Shown here piece by piece: positions 15,439 through 24,142 of a DNA stretch of 33,432 nucleotides. A program made the translations under genes and the position numbers. This DNA is from Acidobacteriota bacterium. GTDB taxonomy: Bacteria; Acidobacteriota; Vicinamibacteria; Marinacidobacterales; SMYC01. The stretch covers positions 1-33,432 of the forward strand of contig SMYC01000260.1 in NCBI GenBank assembly GCA_004356105.1. Reading direction: 5' to 3'. How positions within the stretch are numbered: position 1 is the stretch's first letter; each line of letters starts with the position of its first letter. The notes below the pieces were generated by a model that had not been told where the DNA came from, ran no database searches, and saw nothing but the letters and a program-made list of their open reading frames with translations.

Positions 15439-16875
15439 CTAGAATTGGACTGTTGCACCTTCTTCTCCGCTGAGGGCACGGAGGAGCTTCTCAGGGAGTC
15501 CGCCGAAGTTTCCGTTCGACATGACGATAATGACGTCCCCTTCGGCGCATTCCCGGATCAAGTGACCTACGATCGGATCGGCTCCCGTCTCGAAGTGGGC
15601 GTCGGCCCCTCCTGCGCGCAAATCCGCAATCAACTGCTCTTCCGATAGCTCTTGCTCCTTCGGAAGGCGCGCGCTCCGGAAAACCTCCGAGACGATGACG
15701 GCGTCGGCAAGACCGAGAGCGTCGGCCAGTTCTGCTTGAAACACATTGCTGCGCGTCGTGAACGAGCGAGGCTCGAAGATGGCCCAGAGTTTTCTATCGG
15801 CAAAACGGAGACGCGCCCCAGAAAGCGTCTCTCTCACGGCCGTGGGATGATGCGCGAAATCATCGACGACGGTGACGCCGCGCTCCTCGCCGACGATCTC
15901 GAACCGCCTCTTGACGCCTTCGAAGCTCGAAAGTGCCGTCTGGATCTCGTCTGCGCTCAGATCGAGATAATCGGCCACGGCAATCGTCGCCAACACGTTC
16001 CTGAGTGCCGCAGCTCCCCAGAAAGGACCGCGCACATCGAGAGCTTTGCTGCCTTTGTGCCGCACGAGAAATCGGCTCCCGTCTTTATCCGAGGAGCGAA
16101 CCTCCGCTGTCCAGTCCGCATTACCGGAAACGGCGAAGCTCGTCACGGGACAAGGAGCGGTTTCGGCGATCGAGGCGGCGCGCTCGCTCTCGTTACCGAC
16201 GACGAGGAGCCCGTTCTGCGGCACGAGATTCACGAAGAGCCGGAACGCATGCTCCACATCCGTAACATCGCGGTAGATGTCAGCATGGTCGAACTCTACA
16301 TTGCCGAGAACGGCCACGCGCGGAAGGTAGTGCATGAACTTGGGACCTTTGTCGAAATAGGCGGTGTCGTACTCGTCCCCCTCCACGACGAAAGCCTCAC
16401 CCTCGCCGACGCGAAAGCTCAAACCCGTGGCGCGCGGGATCCCGCCCACGAGAAAGCCCGGCTGGCGTCCCGCGCTCGTGAGAAGCCAAGCCATTAGCAA
16501 GCAGGTCGTCGTTTTCCCATGGGTTCCGGCGATCACGATCGGCAAGCGATCGCGTAGGAAGACTTCCTTCAAGACCTCCGCCATCGACGTATACGGCACT
16601 CCCGAGCGCAGAACCGCTTCGAGCTCGGCATTGCCGCGCGACAATGCGTTGCCGACGACGACGAGCTTCGCCTCGCGCGGAACGTTCTCGGCGCGATACG
16701 GTGTCCGGGTTTCGACCTTCAGTTTTTCGAGGAGGTCCGACATCGGAGGGTAAACGTTCTGATCGGATCCGGTGACCTCTATCCCTTTCTCCTTCAGAAG
16801 ACCCGCCAGCGAGGCCATCGCCGTGCCTCCTATCCCGAGAAGATGGACGGGCCCCTGTCCGATCGAGGGAATCAC
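15439..16875 (-). CDS. mpl: UDP-N-acetylmuramate:L-alanyl-gamma-D-glutamyl-meso-diaminopimelate ligase
   Basis: 478-residue cytoplasmic Mur-ligase-family enzyme that attaches recycled tripeptide to UDP-MurNAc with ATP. The N-terminal Rossmann-like domain has HLLGIGGTAMASLAGLL (about 11-27). The ATP-binding loop GTHGKTTT is at 117-124. The block VVEGDEYDTAYFDKGPKFMHY is characteristic of Mpl rather than MurC, followed by GNVEFDHADIY and the C-terminal ligase domain with VDDFAHHPTAVRETL and FEPRSFTTRSN. The length matches E. coli Mpl (about 457). The start at 16875 overlaps the stop of the upstream LD-carboxypeptidase gene by four bases (ATGA). Together they release and reuse murein tripeptide, so this pair is a peptidoglycan-recycling unit. 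Confidence 0.93.
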   Translation of the reverse strand: MIPSIGQGPVHLLGIGGTAMASLAGLLKEKGIEVTGSDQNVYPPMSDLLEKLKVETRTPYRAENVPREAKLVVVGNALSRGNAELEAVLRSGVPYTSMAEVLKEVFLRDRLPIVIAGTHGKTTTCLLMAWLLTSAGRQPGFLVGGIPRATGLSFRVGEGEAFVVEGDEYDTAYFDKGPKFMHYLPRVAVLGNVEFDHADIYRDVTDVEHAFRLFVNLVPQNGLLVVGNESERAASIAETAPCPVTSFAVSGNADWTAEVRSSDKDGSRFLVRHKGSKALDVRGPFWGAAALRNVLATIAVADYLDLSADEIQTALSSFEGVKRRFEIVGEERGVTVVDDFAHHPTAVRETLSGARLRFADRKLWAIFEPRSFTTRSNVFQAELADALGLADAVIVSEVFRSARLPKEQELSEEQLIADLRAGGADAHFETGADPIVGHLIRECAEGDVIIVMSNGNFGGLPEKLLRALSGEEGATVQF

Positions 16876-17780
16876 GCGACCGCACCCTCGAGCAAGTGAA
16901 GACCGTTGCTATCGAGACGAGCCCGGATACCGAGGGGTAGCGTCAGGCCATCCGTGGTCGTGTGCCCGGAGGGAAAACCGAACAGTACGGGAATGCCGAG
17001 CGGGGCCGTCCACTCCCGCAACATCTCTTCGAGCGTATAGCCTTGATCCGGATGCTGCGCGCAATTGGGCATTTGGCCAAAGACGATGCCGCGTACCGTT
17101 TCCAGCCGGCCCGACAGGCGCAGCTGGGTTAAGAGGCGGTCGATCTGATACGGCTTCACGTGGGTGTCTTCGAGAAAGAGAAGGGCGTCGTCGAAGGACG
17201 GAAGATACGGCGTTCCCACGAGCGCAGCGACGATGGAGAGACAGCCGCCCCAAAGCCTTCCTTCCGCTGCTCCCGGGTGGAGCCATTGGGTTCCGGGCGG
17301 CGTCAGAGAGCCCACCCCTTCAGTGGACTGGATCGTTCGAAGAAGCTCCTCCGCATCGAATGCTCCGCGCGCCATTTGCTGGGCCAACATCGGACCGTAG
17401 AACGTAATCAGGTCACAACGCGCCCCGAGAAAGCCGAGCAGTGCTGTGATGTCACTCGAGCCGAGGAAAATTTTCGGGGCGCTACGGAAGCTTTCGGCGT
17501 CGAGCTCTCGCAAAAGCTCCATGCTCCCGTAACCCCCGCGGGCGCAAAAAATTGCGTCCACTTCGGGATCGCGCCACAGCTCCAGGAGATCGTCGATGCG
17601 CTCTGAAGCCTTGCCTGCGGTGTAGTTCCCGCGCTCGTACAGGTTGGTTCCGAGTCGCGACCGGAATCCAAGCTTTTCGAGTGCTTCGAGTCCGGCGTCG
17701 ACGAACTCCTTTTTGACCGGGCTCGCGGGTGCTATGATCCCGATGAGAGCGCCGGGTCGGATCGCAAGGGGCTTGAGCAT
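16872..17780 (-). CDS. ldcA: LD-carboxypeptidase (peptidase family S66)
   Basis: 302-residue enzyme that removes the terminal D-alanine from murein tetrapeptides, giving the tripeptide used by Mpl. Family landmarks: IIAPASPV near 15-22, FCARGGYGSMELL near 78-90, the nucleophile motif GSSDIT with Ser109 (usual form GYSD), WGGCLSIVAALVGTPYLP, the Glu in LFLEDT, and the C-terminal GFPSGHTTTDGLTLPLG with the catalytic His. No signal peptide, so it is cytoplasmic like E. coli LdcA. It lies 9 bp downstream of yqeY and overlaps mpl, consistent with a recycling operon. Confidence 0.92.
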   Translation of the reverse strand: MLKPLAIRPGALIGIIAPASPVKKEFVDAGLEALEKLGFRSRLGTNLYERGNYTAGKASERIDDLLELWRDPEVDAIFCARGGYGSMELLRELDAESFRSAPKIFLGSSDITALLGFLGARCDLITFYGPMLAQQMARGAFDAEELLRTIQSTEGVGSLTPPGTQWLHPGAAEGRLWGGCLSIVAALVGTPYLPSFDDALLFLEDTHVKPYQIDRLLTQLRLSGRLETVRGIVFGQMPNCAQHPDQGYTLEEMLREWTAPLGIPVLFGFPSGHTTTDGLTLPLGIRARLDSNGLHLLEGAVA

Positions 17781-17789
17781 AGCATCCGC

Positions 17790-18242
17790 TCAAGACAGCT
17801 TCGTACGCACGACGGCGCTCACCGCCTTGCCGTCTACCGGCTTTCCCGAACCTTTGAGCCGGGCCATGGTCTCCTTCATGACGCGTCCCGTATCCTTGGG
17901 CGAGCTCGCTCCAATTTCCGCGATGACCTCGACGGCAACGCGCTCGATCTCGTCCTCAGAGACCGCTTCGGGCAGATAGGCCTGGATGAGCTCCTTTTCT
18001 TCAGCCTCCTTCTTCGCGAGATCGGAGCGACCTCCCTTTTCGAACTGCTCGATCGATTCGTTGCGCTGTTTGACCATCGTCTGGAGAATTTGGTTCTCCT
18101 CTTCGATCGAAAGAGACTTGCCGTTCTCGATTTCTTTGTTCTTGAGCGCCGCCTTGATCAGCCGAATGACGCCGACGCGCGTACGCTCCTTGGCCTTCAT
18201 GGCCGGCGCGAGCTCGGTCTGGAGTTTTTCGGACAAGCTCAT
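17790..18242 (-). CDS. yqeY: GatB/YqeY domain protein
   Basis: 150 residues from the ATG at 18242, matching the usual YqeY length of about 148. This ATG overlaps the stop of the FHA gene by four bases, so it is preferred over an in-frame codon at 18290 that would add 16 atypical residues. Family features: MSLSEKLQTELAPAMKAKE, the RVGVIRLIKAALKNKEIE helix, YLPEAVSEDEIE and the C-terminal MARLKGSGKPVDGKAVSAVV. The domain is related to the tRNA-binding tail of GatB and is thought to act on tRNA or amidotransferase complexes, but the exact function is not established. Confidence 0.92.
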   Translation of the reverse strand: MSLSEKLQTELAPAMKAKERTRVGVIRLIKAALKNKEIENGKSLSIEEENQILQTMVKQRNESIEQFEKGGRSDLAKKEAEEKELIQAYLPEAVSEDEIERVAVEVIAEIGASSPKDTGRVMKETMARLKGSGKPVDGKAVSAVVRTKLS

Positions 18243-18619
18243 ACGATTATCGACGAACGCCGCTCTCTGTCCGTGAGCACCAGTTGGCATTTCACGCGTG
18301 CGAATTGAAGCTCATCGCCATACCTCACAGCCGCATGGGTCACCACCTGGCCGTTGAGACGCGTCCGGTTGACACTGTCGAGATCGATCACGGTGACGCT
18401 CCGGTTCGAGACCAGAAGCTTCGCGTGAAACTTGCTCACTAGATGATCCGGAATACAAATATCGTTGGACGGATCTCGGCCAACCGTCGCTTCACGGCGC
18501 TTGATAGGAAAACGCTTTCGCTTTCCAAGAGGGTCGGGAACGATCAGACACGGGTAGTCTAGTTGTTTGTCGGTCTTCATGTATGGATTGGGCTCGTTGA
18601 CAGGGTAAAAGCCTATCAT
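18239..18619 (-). CDS. Small stand-alone FHA-domain protein
   Basis: 126-residue protein consisting almost entirely of one FHA domain (about 35-115) that should bind phosphothreonine peptides. It shows VGRDPSNDICI, HLVSKFHAKL and DLDSVNRTRLNG, so the Gly-Arg, Ser, His and Asn positions of the binding face are present. Met14 at 18580 is an alternative start. It lies 71 bp downstream of the larger transmembrane FHA protein and is coupled to yqeY by a four-base overlap. A plausible role is an adaptor for proteins phosphorylated by the kinase encoded at 24143-26326. Confidence 0.85.
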   Translation of the reverse strand: MIGFYPVNEPNPYMKTDKQLDYPCLIVPDPLGKRKRFPIKRREATVGRDPSNDICIPDHLVSKFHAKLLVSNRSVTVIDLDSVNRTRLNGQVVTHAAVRYGDELQFARVKCQLVLTDRERRSSIIV

Positions 18620-18690
18620 GACTCGGTAATCAGTTGTCTAGCCTGAATCGGGCCCATCGTCACAAGAATCAGGTACTGACAACTGTCTTT

Positions 18691-20307
18691 TCAGCGTTCT
18701 CGAATCACCGTTGCGTCGAGACCAGACGACGAAGCATCGTCGCCAGGCGGGGGACTTCTTTGCTCGAGCAGCTCGTTGAAACTCCTCGCGAGATCCGTCA
18801 ACTCCGAGTAGGGGCGCTCCTCCGGAAGTGTCCCAGGAAGGCCTTCGCGTAGCGCCAGAACATCATCGCGCAGATCTCGCACAGGGCCGAGCGTCCAGCG
18901 TCGCGCGAGCAGCACGGCCGCCCCGACACCCATGAGAAGCAACAACGCGCCAAGCACCAGGATGAGCGTGGACCAGCTCGTCACGGTTGGGGCCCGAAAC
19001 TGTAAAACCGCGAGGCCGATCGGGCCCGCATCGCTGGCTATCGGCGTCATGATGAGCACATCGCCGTTCACCAGATCGCGGGTCGAGGGGGTGCTGAGAC
19101 CGGCCGCATCCTCGAGCGCATCCTTTGGAAGCGAAGACACGTCGCCGCCTTCCGGCGCAAGAACGTTGCCGCTCCGGTCGAGGATATAGGCGGCCACAAC
19201 CCCGGGCTCGTCGATAACGCGCTCGAGCGAACGTGCTCCTGGCGGACGTTGAGAGAGAGCCGCCACGTTCGTCGCCGCGAGCAAGTAGACGAGCGCACGG
19301 GCGCGGTGCGAGGACTCTGCGGCGAGAGCGCCTCCGAGTGTGCGCATGAGCGGCAAGCTGAGCACAGCGATCGCGAGGACCGAGATCGCGGCGACGAGAG
19401 CGACGAAACGCAGGCTCCCGCGAACTCTTCGCCCCGGCGTTCTTGTTTCGTGGGCAGACGAAGGCTCGTCCGAAACGACGTTGACGGATCCCGATTTGCC
19501 GTCGGGCCCCGTGTCGTCGTGAGACTCGCGAAGGATTTCCGGTGAAAGGATACGGGTTGCCACCGCGAGCGAGGGGTCGACCTTTCCCCGGAAAATGACT
19601 TCCCCGGTCTTGCCTTCTTCAGGTAGGGTCGCGCTCTCCAGCATGACCGTGCTGTCACTCTCGGGCCGGTAAAGTGTCGGGGCTTCCTCCTTTGGCTCAT
19701 CTGGCTCATCTGGCTCACTGGACGCATCTTCGTGTTCTGGAGGCCTGAGGGTGTCCGTCGTCGGAAGCATCATCGTGGCATCTCCGGCGTCTTCCACCAC
19801 CTCGTTCGCGTCGCGCCCGGCGGCGCCCAATGCCGCGTCCGATGACAGCATCACCGTCGGGCTCTCGTCAGAGCCGGCGTCCTCCACCGCCTCGTTCGCG
19901 TCGCGCCCGGGAGCGCCCAATGCCGCGGCGGAAAGCGCCTCCGATGACAGCATCACCGTACGGCTCTCGTCGGAGCTCGATGTTTCCGCGGTGAGGTAGA
20001 CGGTGCTGTCCTCTTCGGGCTCGCTCTCCGTTAAAAGGCTGATGCTGAGCGAGCCCAGCCGCATCGAGTCGCCCGCCGTAACGAGCCGGGTCTCGACCCG
20101 CTCTTCATTGACCCAGCTGCCATTGCGGCTGTCGAGGTCGACGAGCCTGAGGTCCTTCCCAGCCCGCTCGAATCGGGCGTGGCGGCGCGACAGCTTCTTA
20201 TCTGCAAAAAAGAGATCGCATTGCGGATCGCGGCCAATGATCAGCGGATGTTCACCGATCTCGTGCTCGGTGACGCGATCTCCATGCTGGATAATGAGTT
20301 TGTCCAC
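18691..20307 (-). CDS. Transmembrane FHA sensor protein with threonine-motif linker and HAMP-like tail
   Basis: 538 residues. An N-terminal cytoplasmic FHA domain (about 1-95) shows IIGRD (Gly25-Arg26), LSRRHARF (Ser40, His43) and SRNGSWVN. A long acidic linker (100-255) holds a recurring short motif centred on threonine: STVYL (T102), RTVML (T117), PTVML (T151), ATMML (T178), PTLY (T211), STVML (T220), ATRIL (T251); ATVI (T533) recurs at the very C-terminus. Two membrane segments (about 299-320 and 446-468) flank a periplasmic sensor region of about 125 residues, and the last part (470-515) looks like a HAMP helix pair. No output enzyme domain is present. Known biology: FHA domains bind phosphothreonine. 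Inference: the linker threonines are substrates of the nearby kinase. Confidence 0.87.
   Translation of the reverse strand: MDKLIIQHGDRVTEHEIGEHPLIIGRDPQCDLFFADKKLSRRHARFERAGKDLRLVDLDSRNGSWVNEERVETRLVTAGDSMRLGSLSISLLTESEPEEDSTVYLTAETSSSDESRTVMLSSEALSAAALGAPGRDANEAVEDAGSDESPTVMLSSDAALGAAGRDANEVVEDAGDATMMLPTTDTLRPPEHEDASSEPDEPDEPKEEAPTLYRPESDSTVMLESATLPEEGKTGEVIFRGKVDPSLAVATRILSPEILRESHDDTGPDGKSGSVNVVSDEPSSAHETRTPGRRVRGSLRFVALVAAISVLAIAVLSLPLMRTLGGALAAESSHRARALVYLLAATNVAALSQRPPGARSLERVIDEPGVVAAYILDRSGNVLAPEGGDVSSLPKDALEDAAGLSTPSTRDLVNGDVLIMTPIASDAGPIGLAVLQFRAPTVTSWSTLILVLGALLLLMGVGAAVLLARRWTLGPVRDLRDDVLALREGLPGTLPEERPYSELTDLARSFNELLEQRSPPPGDDASSSGLDATVIRER
19786..19971 (-). repeat. Intragenic direct repeat in the FHA linker
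   Basis: Two near-identical units (about 19786-19869 and 19876-19971) encode a TVMLSS motif followed by an Ala-rich and GRDANE-VVEDAG stretch. The second plus-strand unit is 12 bp longer because of an extra Leu-Ser-Ala-type insertion. It looks like a recent in-frame duplication of a threonine-motif unit. Confidence 0.7.
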
Positions 20308-20414
20308 TAATACCTCGTCACCTCGTCCCCAAAGCTATCTAGTCACACCGGGCGGCACAGTAAGTATGGATCGAACGGGCACCGCGGGCCAAGGAGGATC
20401 CGCTGAGCGTGCCC

Positions 20415-22610
20415 TTATTGTCCGAGCTCGCGTAGCCTGCGCTGTACGAGCGGCAGGACCCGAGGTCCGTCGTTCGACTGCAAGGTCGCATCGGGGAACG
20501 CGAGCGCCTGCTGAAAGACCCGCTTCGCCTCCTCACGTTCGCCCAGCATCAAGTACGCCACGGCGATATGGTAGAGCACGGTGCCTTGTGAAACGCCTCG
20601 GGTCCCGGGCAAGATGACCCGCGGCAAGTATTCCTTCAGAGCCGTCTCGTAATCGCCGAGCTGCATATGCGCCAGGCCAACGTTCAGCCGCGCCAAATGC
20701 TCGACTTCGGGCTCCACCGCCATCCGGTGCCGCAAATCGACGATTGCCTTGTTGTAGAGAAAGTGGGGATCACCCGTTGGCAATTCGAGTGGTGTCGTCC
20801 CCACGTTCAAGTCCAGCTGGGTCGAGCTACCGCCGCGGGAGATGGAGAGCACGAGACTGGAGCCGGGCGCAGCAGCCCGAACCGCCTCTAAGAGACCGAG
20901 CGCGCCGGTCACGGATTGGCCACCCGCCGAGACGATCACATCGCCGGGAAGGACCCCCGATTGCTCCGCGGGCCCACCGGCCTCGACCGATAGTACAACC
21001 GGCCCGGCGTGGAGCTTTGTGTCTATAGCCAGAAGCCCCACCCAGCTTCCATGAAGCTTCGTCGGCGCCGAAAGCGCGGAAAGAAACAAAGGCAGCGCCT
21101 GGGGGTCGAGATAGTTCAACGGATAAGTGTCGGGGGCGCTGGAACCTACGGCCAGGAAATGCAAAATGACATCTTTCGTCAATCGTTGCGCCGGGACGAA
21201 ACCAACCAAGAGCGCCTCGACTTCCAGCGCTTCTCCGAGCTTCTCCGAAAGCTCGCGAACCCGCTCGGGGGTCAGCTCGGAGGACCGCTTCGAGGGGATG
21301 AACGCGTTCAGACCCTCCGCGCCGATCTGCGCCTCGACGATCGCCGCATCGGCAAAGACGAGGTTCATGTGCTCCAAGTTACGCAGCGCCTCGTCCAGCT
21401 TCTGGCGGATGTCGATGAGATCGCGCTCGGGTACGTCGTCATCCGCCACCACTCCGAGGATCGCGAGCGTCGGTCGGATCCGACATTCGAAAGTCAAGGC
21501 CTCATCGACACCGACATCGATGTCTTCGACATATTTTCCGATCGCGTGCTTCACCTCGAGACGATGCGGTCCGGAACAGACCTTGTCAATCTCGAGCGGC
21601 GTCGTCCCTTTGAGGATCCCATCGAGGAACACGCGCGCGTCCGTCGGGTTGGACGTGATACTGACACGGCCCACCGATTCAACGAGCTTGATGATCTGGG
21701 GCGTGTAGTCCCGCGGCTGCTCGGCATTGAAAGGAAATCGAACGGGCTTATAGCATTCGAGACGCAGCTCGATCTCGTGAAGCCCGATTGGCAGCGCGGC
21801 GATATCGAAAGGTGCGGAGAGCCGATTCGGATCGAGGTCGCCAGTTAAGCTACGCAGATCGGGAGGGAGCGTCCCGGATGTCGTTCCCACCAATGTGCCG
21901 TCCACCACGATCTCGACGCCCGGAGGATCGGTGATGATCGGCAAGCGAGCGCTCGTGCGCGTTAGAGGGATATCGAGCGGCGCGATTTCGCCGGGAATGA
22001 TCCGAAACTCCTCGTCGATATAGGACTCGTGTCCTTCGAGCGTGATCTCGAGGCGCGCGATCCCCGTATGGACCTCGACGGGGAAAAAATTCGTGATCCC
22101 GATGAATTCTCCGTTGACCATCACGCGCGCGCCCGCAGGCTCCGTGGAAACGGCGATATATCCGATGAGCCGGTTTTTCTGGTCCTCGAAATAGTCGATG
22201 ATCCTGGGCGACAGGAATTCCGCATCGAGCGCGTAGCGAGGATTGTCCAGCAAGAGCTGCCGGAAATCATCCGACGCGCCCTGGAGATTGCCAGCGTTGA
22301 AAAAAGCCCGCGCCCGATGCTCGTAGGCTTTCTGCTGTAGCTCCACGAGCTCATCAGAAACAGTGTCGCGAAGCCGACGACCGTTATCGACTTCCTCGAT
22401 GATCTGACTAAAGAATGGGATCGATTGAGATTGCCGCCCCTGGTCCTCGAACAGCTCCACGGCTTCCTGAAACTGCTGCGAAAGCCGCAACGTAAGCTCC
22501 TGCTCGGCAAGCGTAACCGAATCCTGGGCCGGCACAGCGGCCGTGATCAGAAACGAGAGCAAGAGCTCAATTGAGACGAATAAGCGCTTTCTCTTTGTCA
22601 TCGTAAACAT
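20415..22610 (-). CDS. Exported TPR-PEGA-PDZ repeat protein
   Basis: 731 residues from the ATG at 22610, which follows GGAG with a 6-base spacing; codons further upstream to 22667 would only extend the overlap. A signal peptide (about 1-29, ending AAVPAQ) is followed by TPR-like helices (60-130). At least three PEGA-type beta repeats follow at about 150-210, 220-300 and 310-370, with the hallmarks STEPAGARVMVNG, TDPPGVEIVVDG and TSNPTDARVFLDG. A mixed alpha/beta middle domain comes next, then a PDZ domain at about 545-625 (VLSVEAGGPAEQSGVLPGDVIVSAGG split at its centre) without protease residues, and C-terminal TPRs (640-715). The likely location is the periplasm, where it would bind peptides or envelope structures. 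The start overlaps the end of the NHL gene by 44 bp. Confidence 0.87.
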   Translation of the reverse strand: MFTMTKRKRLFVSIELLLSFLITAAVPAQDSVTLAEQELTLRLSQQFQEAVELFEDQGRQSQSIPFFSQIIEEVDNGRRLRDTVSDELVELQQKAYEHRARAFFNAGNLQGASDDFRQLLLDNPRYALDAEFLSPRIIDYFEDQKNRLIGYIAVSTEPAGARVMVNGEFIGITNFFPVEVHTGIARLEITLEGHESYIDEEFRIIPGEIAPLDIPLTRTSARLPIITDPPGVEIVVDGTLVGTTSGTLPPDLRSLTGDLDPNRLSAPFDIAALPIGLHEIELRLECYKPVRFPFNAEQPRDYTPQIIKLVESVGRVSITSNPTDARVFLDGILKGTTPLEIDKVCSGPHRLEVKHAIGKYVEDIDVGVDEALTFECRIRPTLAILGVVADDDVPERDLIDIRQKLDEALRNLEHMNLVFADAAIVEAQIGAEGLNAFIPSKRSSELTPERVRELSEKLGEALEVEALLVGFVPAQRLTKDVILHFLAVGSSAPDTYPLNYLDPQALPLFLSALSAPTKLHGSWVGLLAIDTKLHAGPVVLSVEAGGPAEQSGVLPGDVIVSAGGQSVTGALGLLEAVRAAAPGSSLVLSISRGGSSTQLDLNVGTTPLELPTGDPHFLYNKAIVDLRHRMAVEPEVEHLARLNVGLAHMQLGDYETALKEYLPRVILPGTRGVSQGTVLYHIAVAYLMLGEREEAKRVFQQALAFPDATLQSNDGPRVLPLVQRRLRELGQ

Positions 22611-24081
22611 AGAGATCTCCGGAAGCGTCAACGTCCAAGCTGGTCGGCTTGGATAACGCACCTCCACCGAGGTTTTGAGCCGTCAGCATAGTAAGAAACT
22701 TGTAGGACGCATCGAACACGGCGATCTGCGCTCGATCTTGGTCGAGAATATAAAGAAAACCCGCGGGGTCGAGCGCAATATCCACCGCCTTTTTCAGGTT
22801 CAGCCCGCCTTTTTTGGTCGTGATGCGCGCCAGGGTCCGCCCCGCCGGGTTATAGACGTGGACGCTACGATCGGATTTCATCAGCATGACGAGATTGCCG
22901 TTTTTATCGATTTCGAGAGCGAGAACTTCCCGCTTGCTGTTGTCGGGAAACGCGCCGAGAAACTCACCGCTATCGTTGAACCGAAGGACAGCTTTCCGCT
23001 TCTGGTCGAAAATATAAACCTCGCCGAGACGATCGCGCGCCGCCGCGCGGATTTTTTGGAGTTGCTCCGGACCGTCTTCGGTCGGCACGTTGAAAGCCTT
23101 TGGCTGGCCTTCAATCACCACACCTTTATTATTCGCGATGACGAGCTGGCCGCGCGGGTCGACCACCAAACTGTAAGGATCGACCGCACGCTTCGTGCTC
23201 ACGAGCTTTCCCGTACGGTCGAACGTGATCACACGTTTACGGCCACGCTCCAAAACATGGATGCCGCTCGCGGAGACACGGACAGCTTTGACGTTCTTGA
23301 ACTTGTCGGCAAGCGCCGCGCGAAAAGTCGTGTCGCGACGAAAGTTGACCGCCTGTCCAAGACTGGGCGCTCCGTAGAAACGATAGAGAAGCGTCAGCCA
23401 ATCGAGTGCTTCTTTGGCCTCGACCGAGTCTGGATAGTTGTTACGGACCTCTTGAAACTGGGCCATCGCTAGAATCGGCTCGCCTTGCCGCACCAAGCTG
23501 CGGCCCACACCAAGCTGGGCTCCCACGGACCAATCCGAGCGCGGGTGGTCCACGATGACTTGGAAATAGGCGTCGACAGCATCCCGAAAGTTGCCTTGAC
23601 GCTCGAGAGCGAAACCCGTCGAAAAGATAGCCGCCGGGATATAAGCGTTTCCCGGATAGAGAAACACCCTCTGATAATTGGCGAGAGCATCATCGATGGC
23701 CGTACCACCCCGGTCGGACCGGAAGATCACTTCGCCGAGGTAATAATAAGCGCCGGGCGCCGCGTCACCGGTCGGATAGCTTCGAAGGATCGCGTCCAAG
23801 CTCTCTTTCGCTCTAGCGAAGTCCTCCTCGATGTCCAGATAATAGCGGCCGATCCGCAAGAGCGCGTCGTCCGCATATTCTGTCCCCGACATTGACGTCG
23901 CAATGATCTGAAAGTCATTGAGCGCTTGTTTGTATCGCCCCTGCTGATAGAACTGAATCCCGCTCTCGAGATGCTGCCGCGCCAGCTCCGTGGGTGGCCC
24001 CTGCCCAAAGAGCGCCGAAGAAAAAAGACCGAGTAGCACCACGAACCCAAACCCAACCCGAAACCGAAAGATTCCCGTCAT
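22567..24081 (-). CDS. Exported TPR and NHL-type beta-propeller protein
   Basis: 504 residues. The ATG at 24081 follows GGAGG with a 7-base spacing; a TTG two codons earlier is too close to that site. A signal peptide (about 1-27, ending SALFGQ) leads into five or six TPR/YbgF-BamD-like units (32-235, e.g. GIQFYQQGRYKQALNDFQII and GNFRDAVDAYFQVIVDHPRS). From about 260 to 504 there are NHL/SMP-30-like propeller blades with repeats such as DPYSLVVDPRGQLVIAN, ALEIDKNGNLVMLMKSD, DIALDPAGFLYILDQD and SLDVDASGDLYVYDD. No catalytic residues are apparent. It probably acts as a periplasmic binding or scaffold protein, encoded between the kinase and the PEGA-PDZ protein. Confidence 0.88.
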   Translation of the reverse strand: MTGIFRFRVGFGFVVLLGLFSSALFGQGPPTELARQHLESGIQFYQQGRYKQALNDFQIIATSMSGTEYADDALLRIGRYYLDIEEDFARAKESLDAILRSYPTGDAAPGAYYYLGEVIFRSDRGGTAIDDALANYQRVFLYPGNAYIPAAIFSTGFALERQGNFRDAVDAYFQVIVDHPRSDWSVGAQLGVGRSLVRQGEPILAMAQFQEVRNNYPDSVEAKEALDWLTLLYRFYGAPSLGQAVNFRRDTTFRAALADKFKNVKAVRVSASGIHVLERGRKRVITFDRTGKLVSTKRAVDPYSLVVDPRGQLVIANNKGVVIEGQPKAFNVPTEDGPEQLQKIRAAARDRLGEVYIFDQKRKAVLRFNDSGEFLGAFPDNSKREVLALEIDKNGNLVMLMKSDRSVHVYNPAGRTLARITTKKGGLNLKKAVDIALDPAGFLYILDQDRAQIAVFDASYKFLTMLTAQNLGGGALSKPTSLDVDASGDLYVYDDKEKALIRLN

Positions 24082-24111
24082 GACCAAACCTCCAAGAAAG
24101 CGCGTCTGCCC

Positions 24112-24139
24112 TGAATGCTGAATGCTAAATGCTGAATGC
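24112..24139. repeat. Heptanucleotide tandem repeat (TGAATGC)4
   Basis: Four 7-bp units, three TGAATGC and one TAAATGC, lie in the short gap between the kinase stop and the NHL gene. Similar ATTCAGCATTCAGC tracts are common between genes in some environmental bacteria. Confidence 0.7.
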
Positions 24140-24142
24140 TGA

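Noticed and set aside
19786..19971. Possible CRISPR-like array from spaced repeats
   Set aside because: Only two long units, in frame within a protein linker, with no unique spacers.
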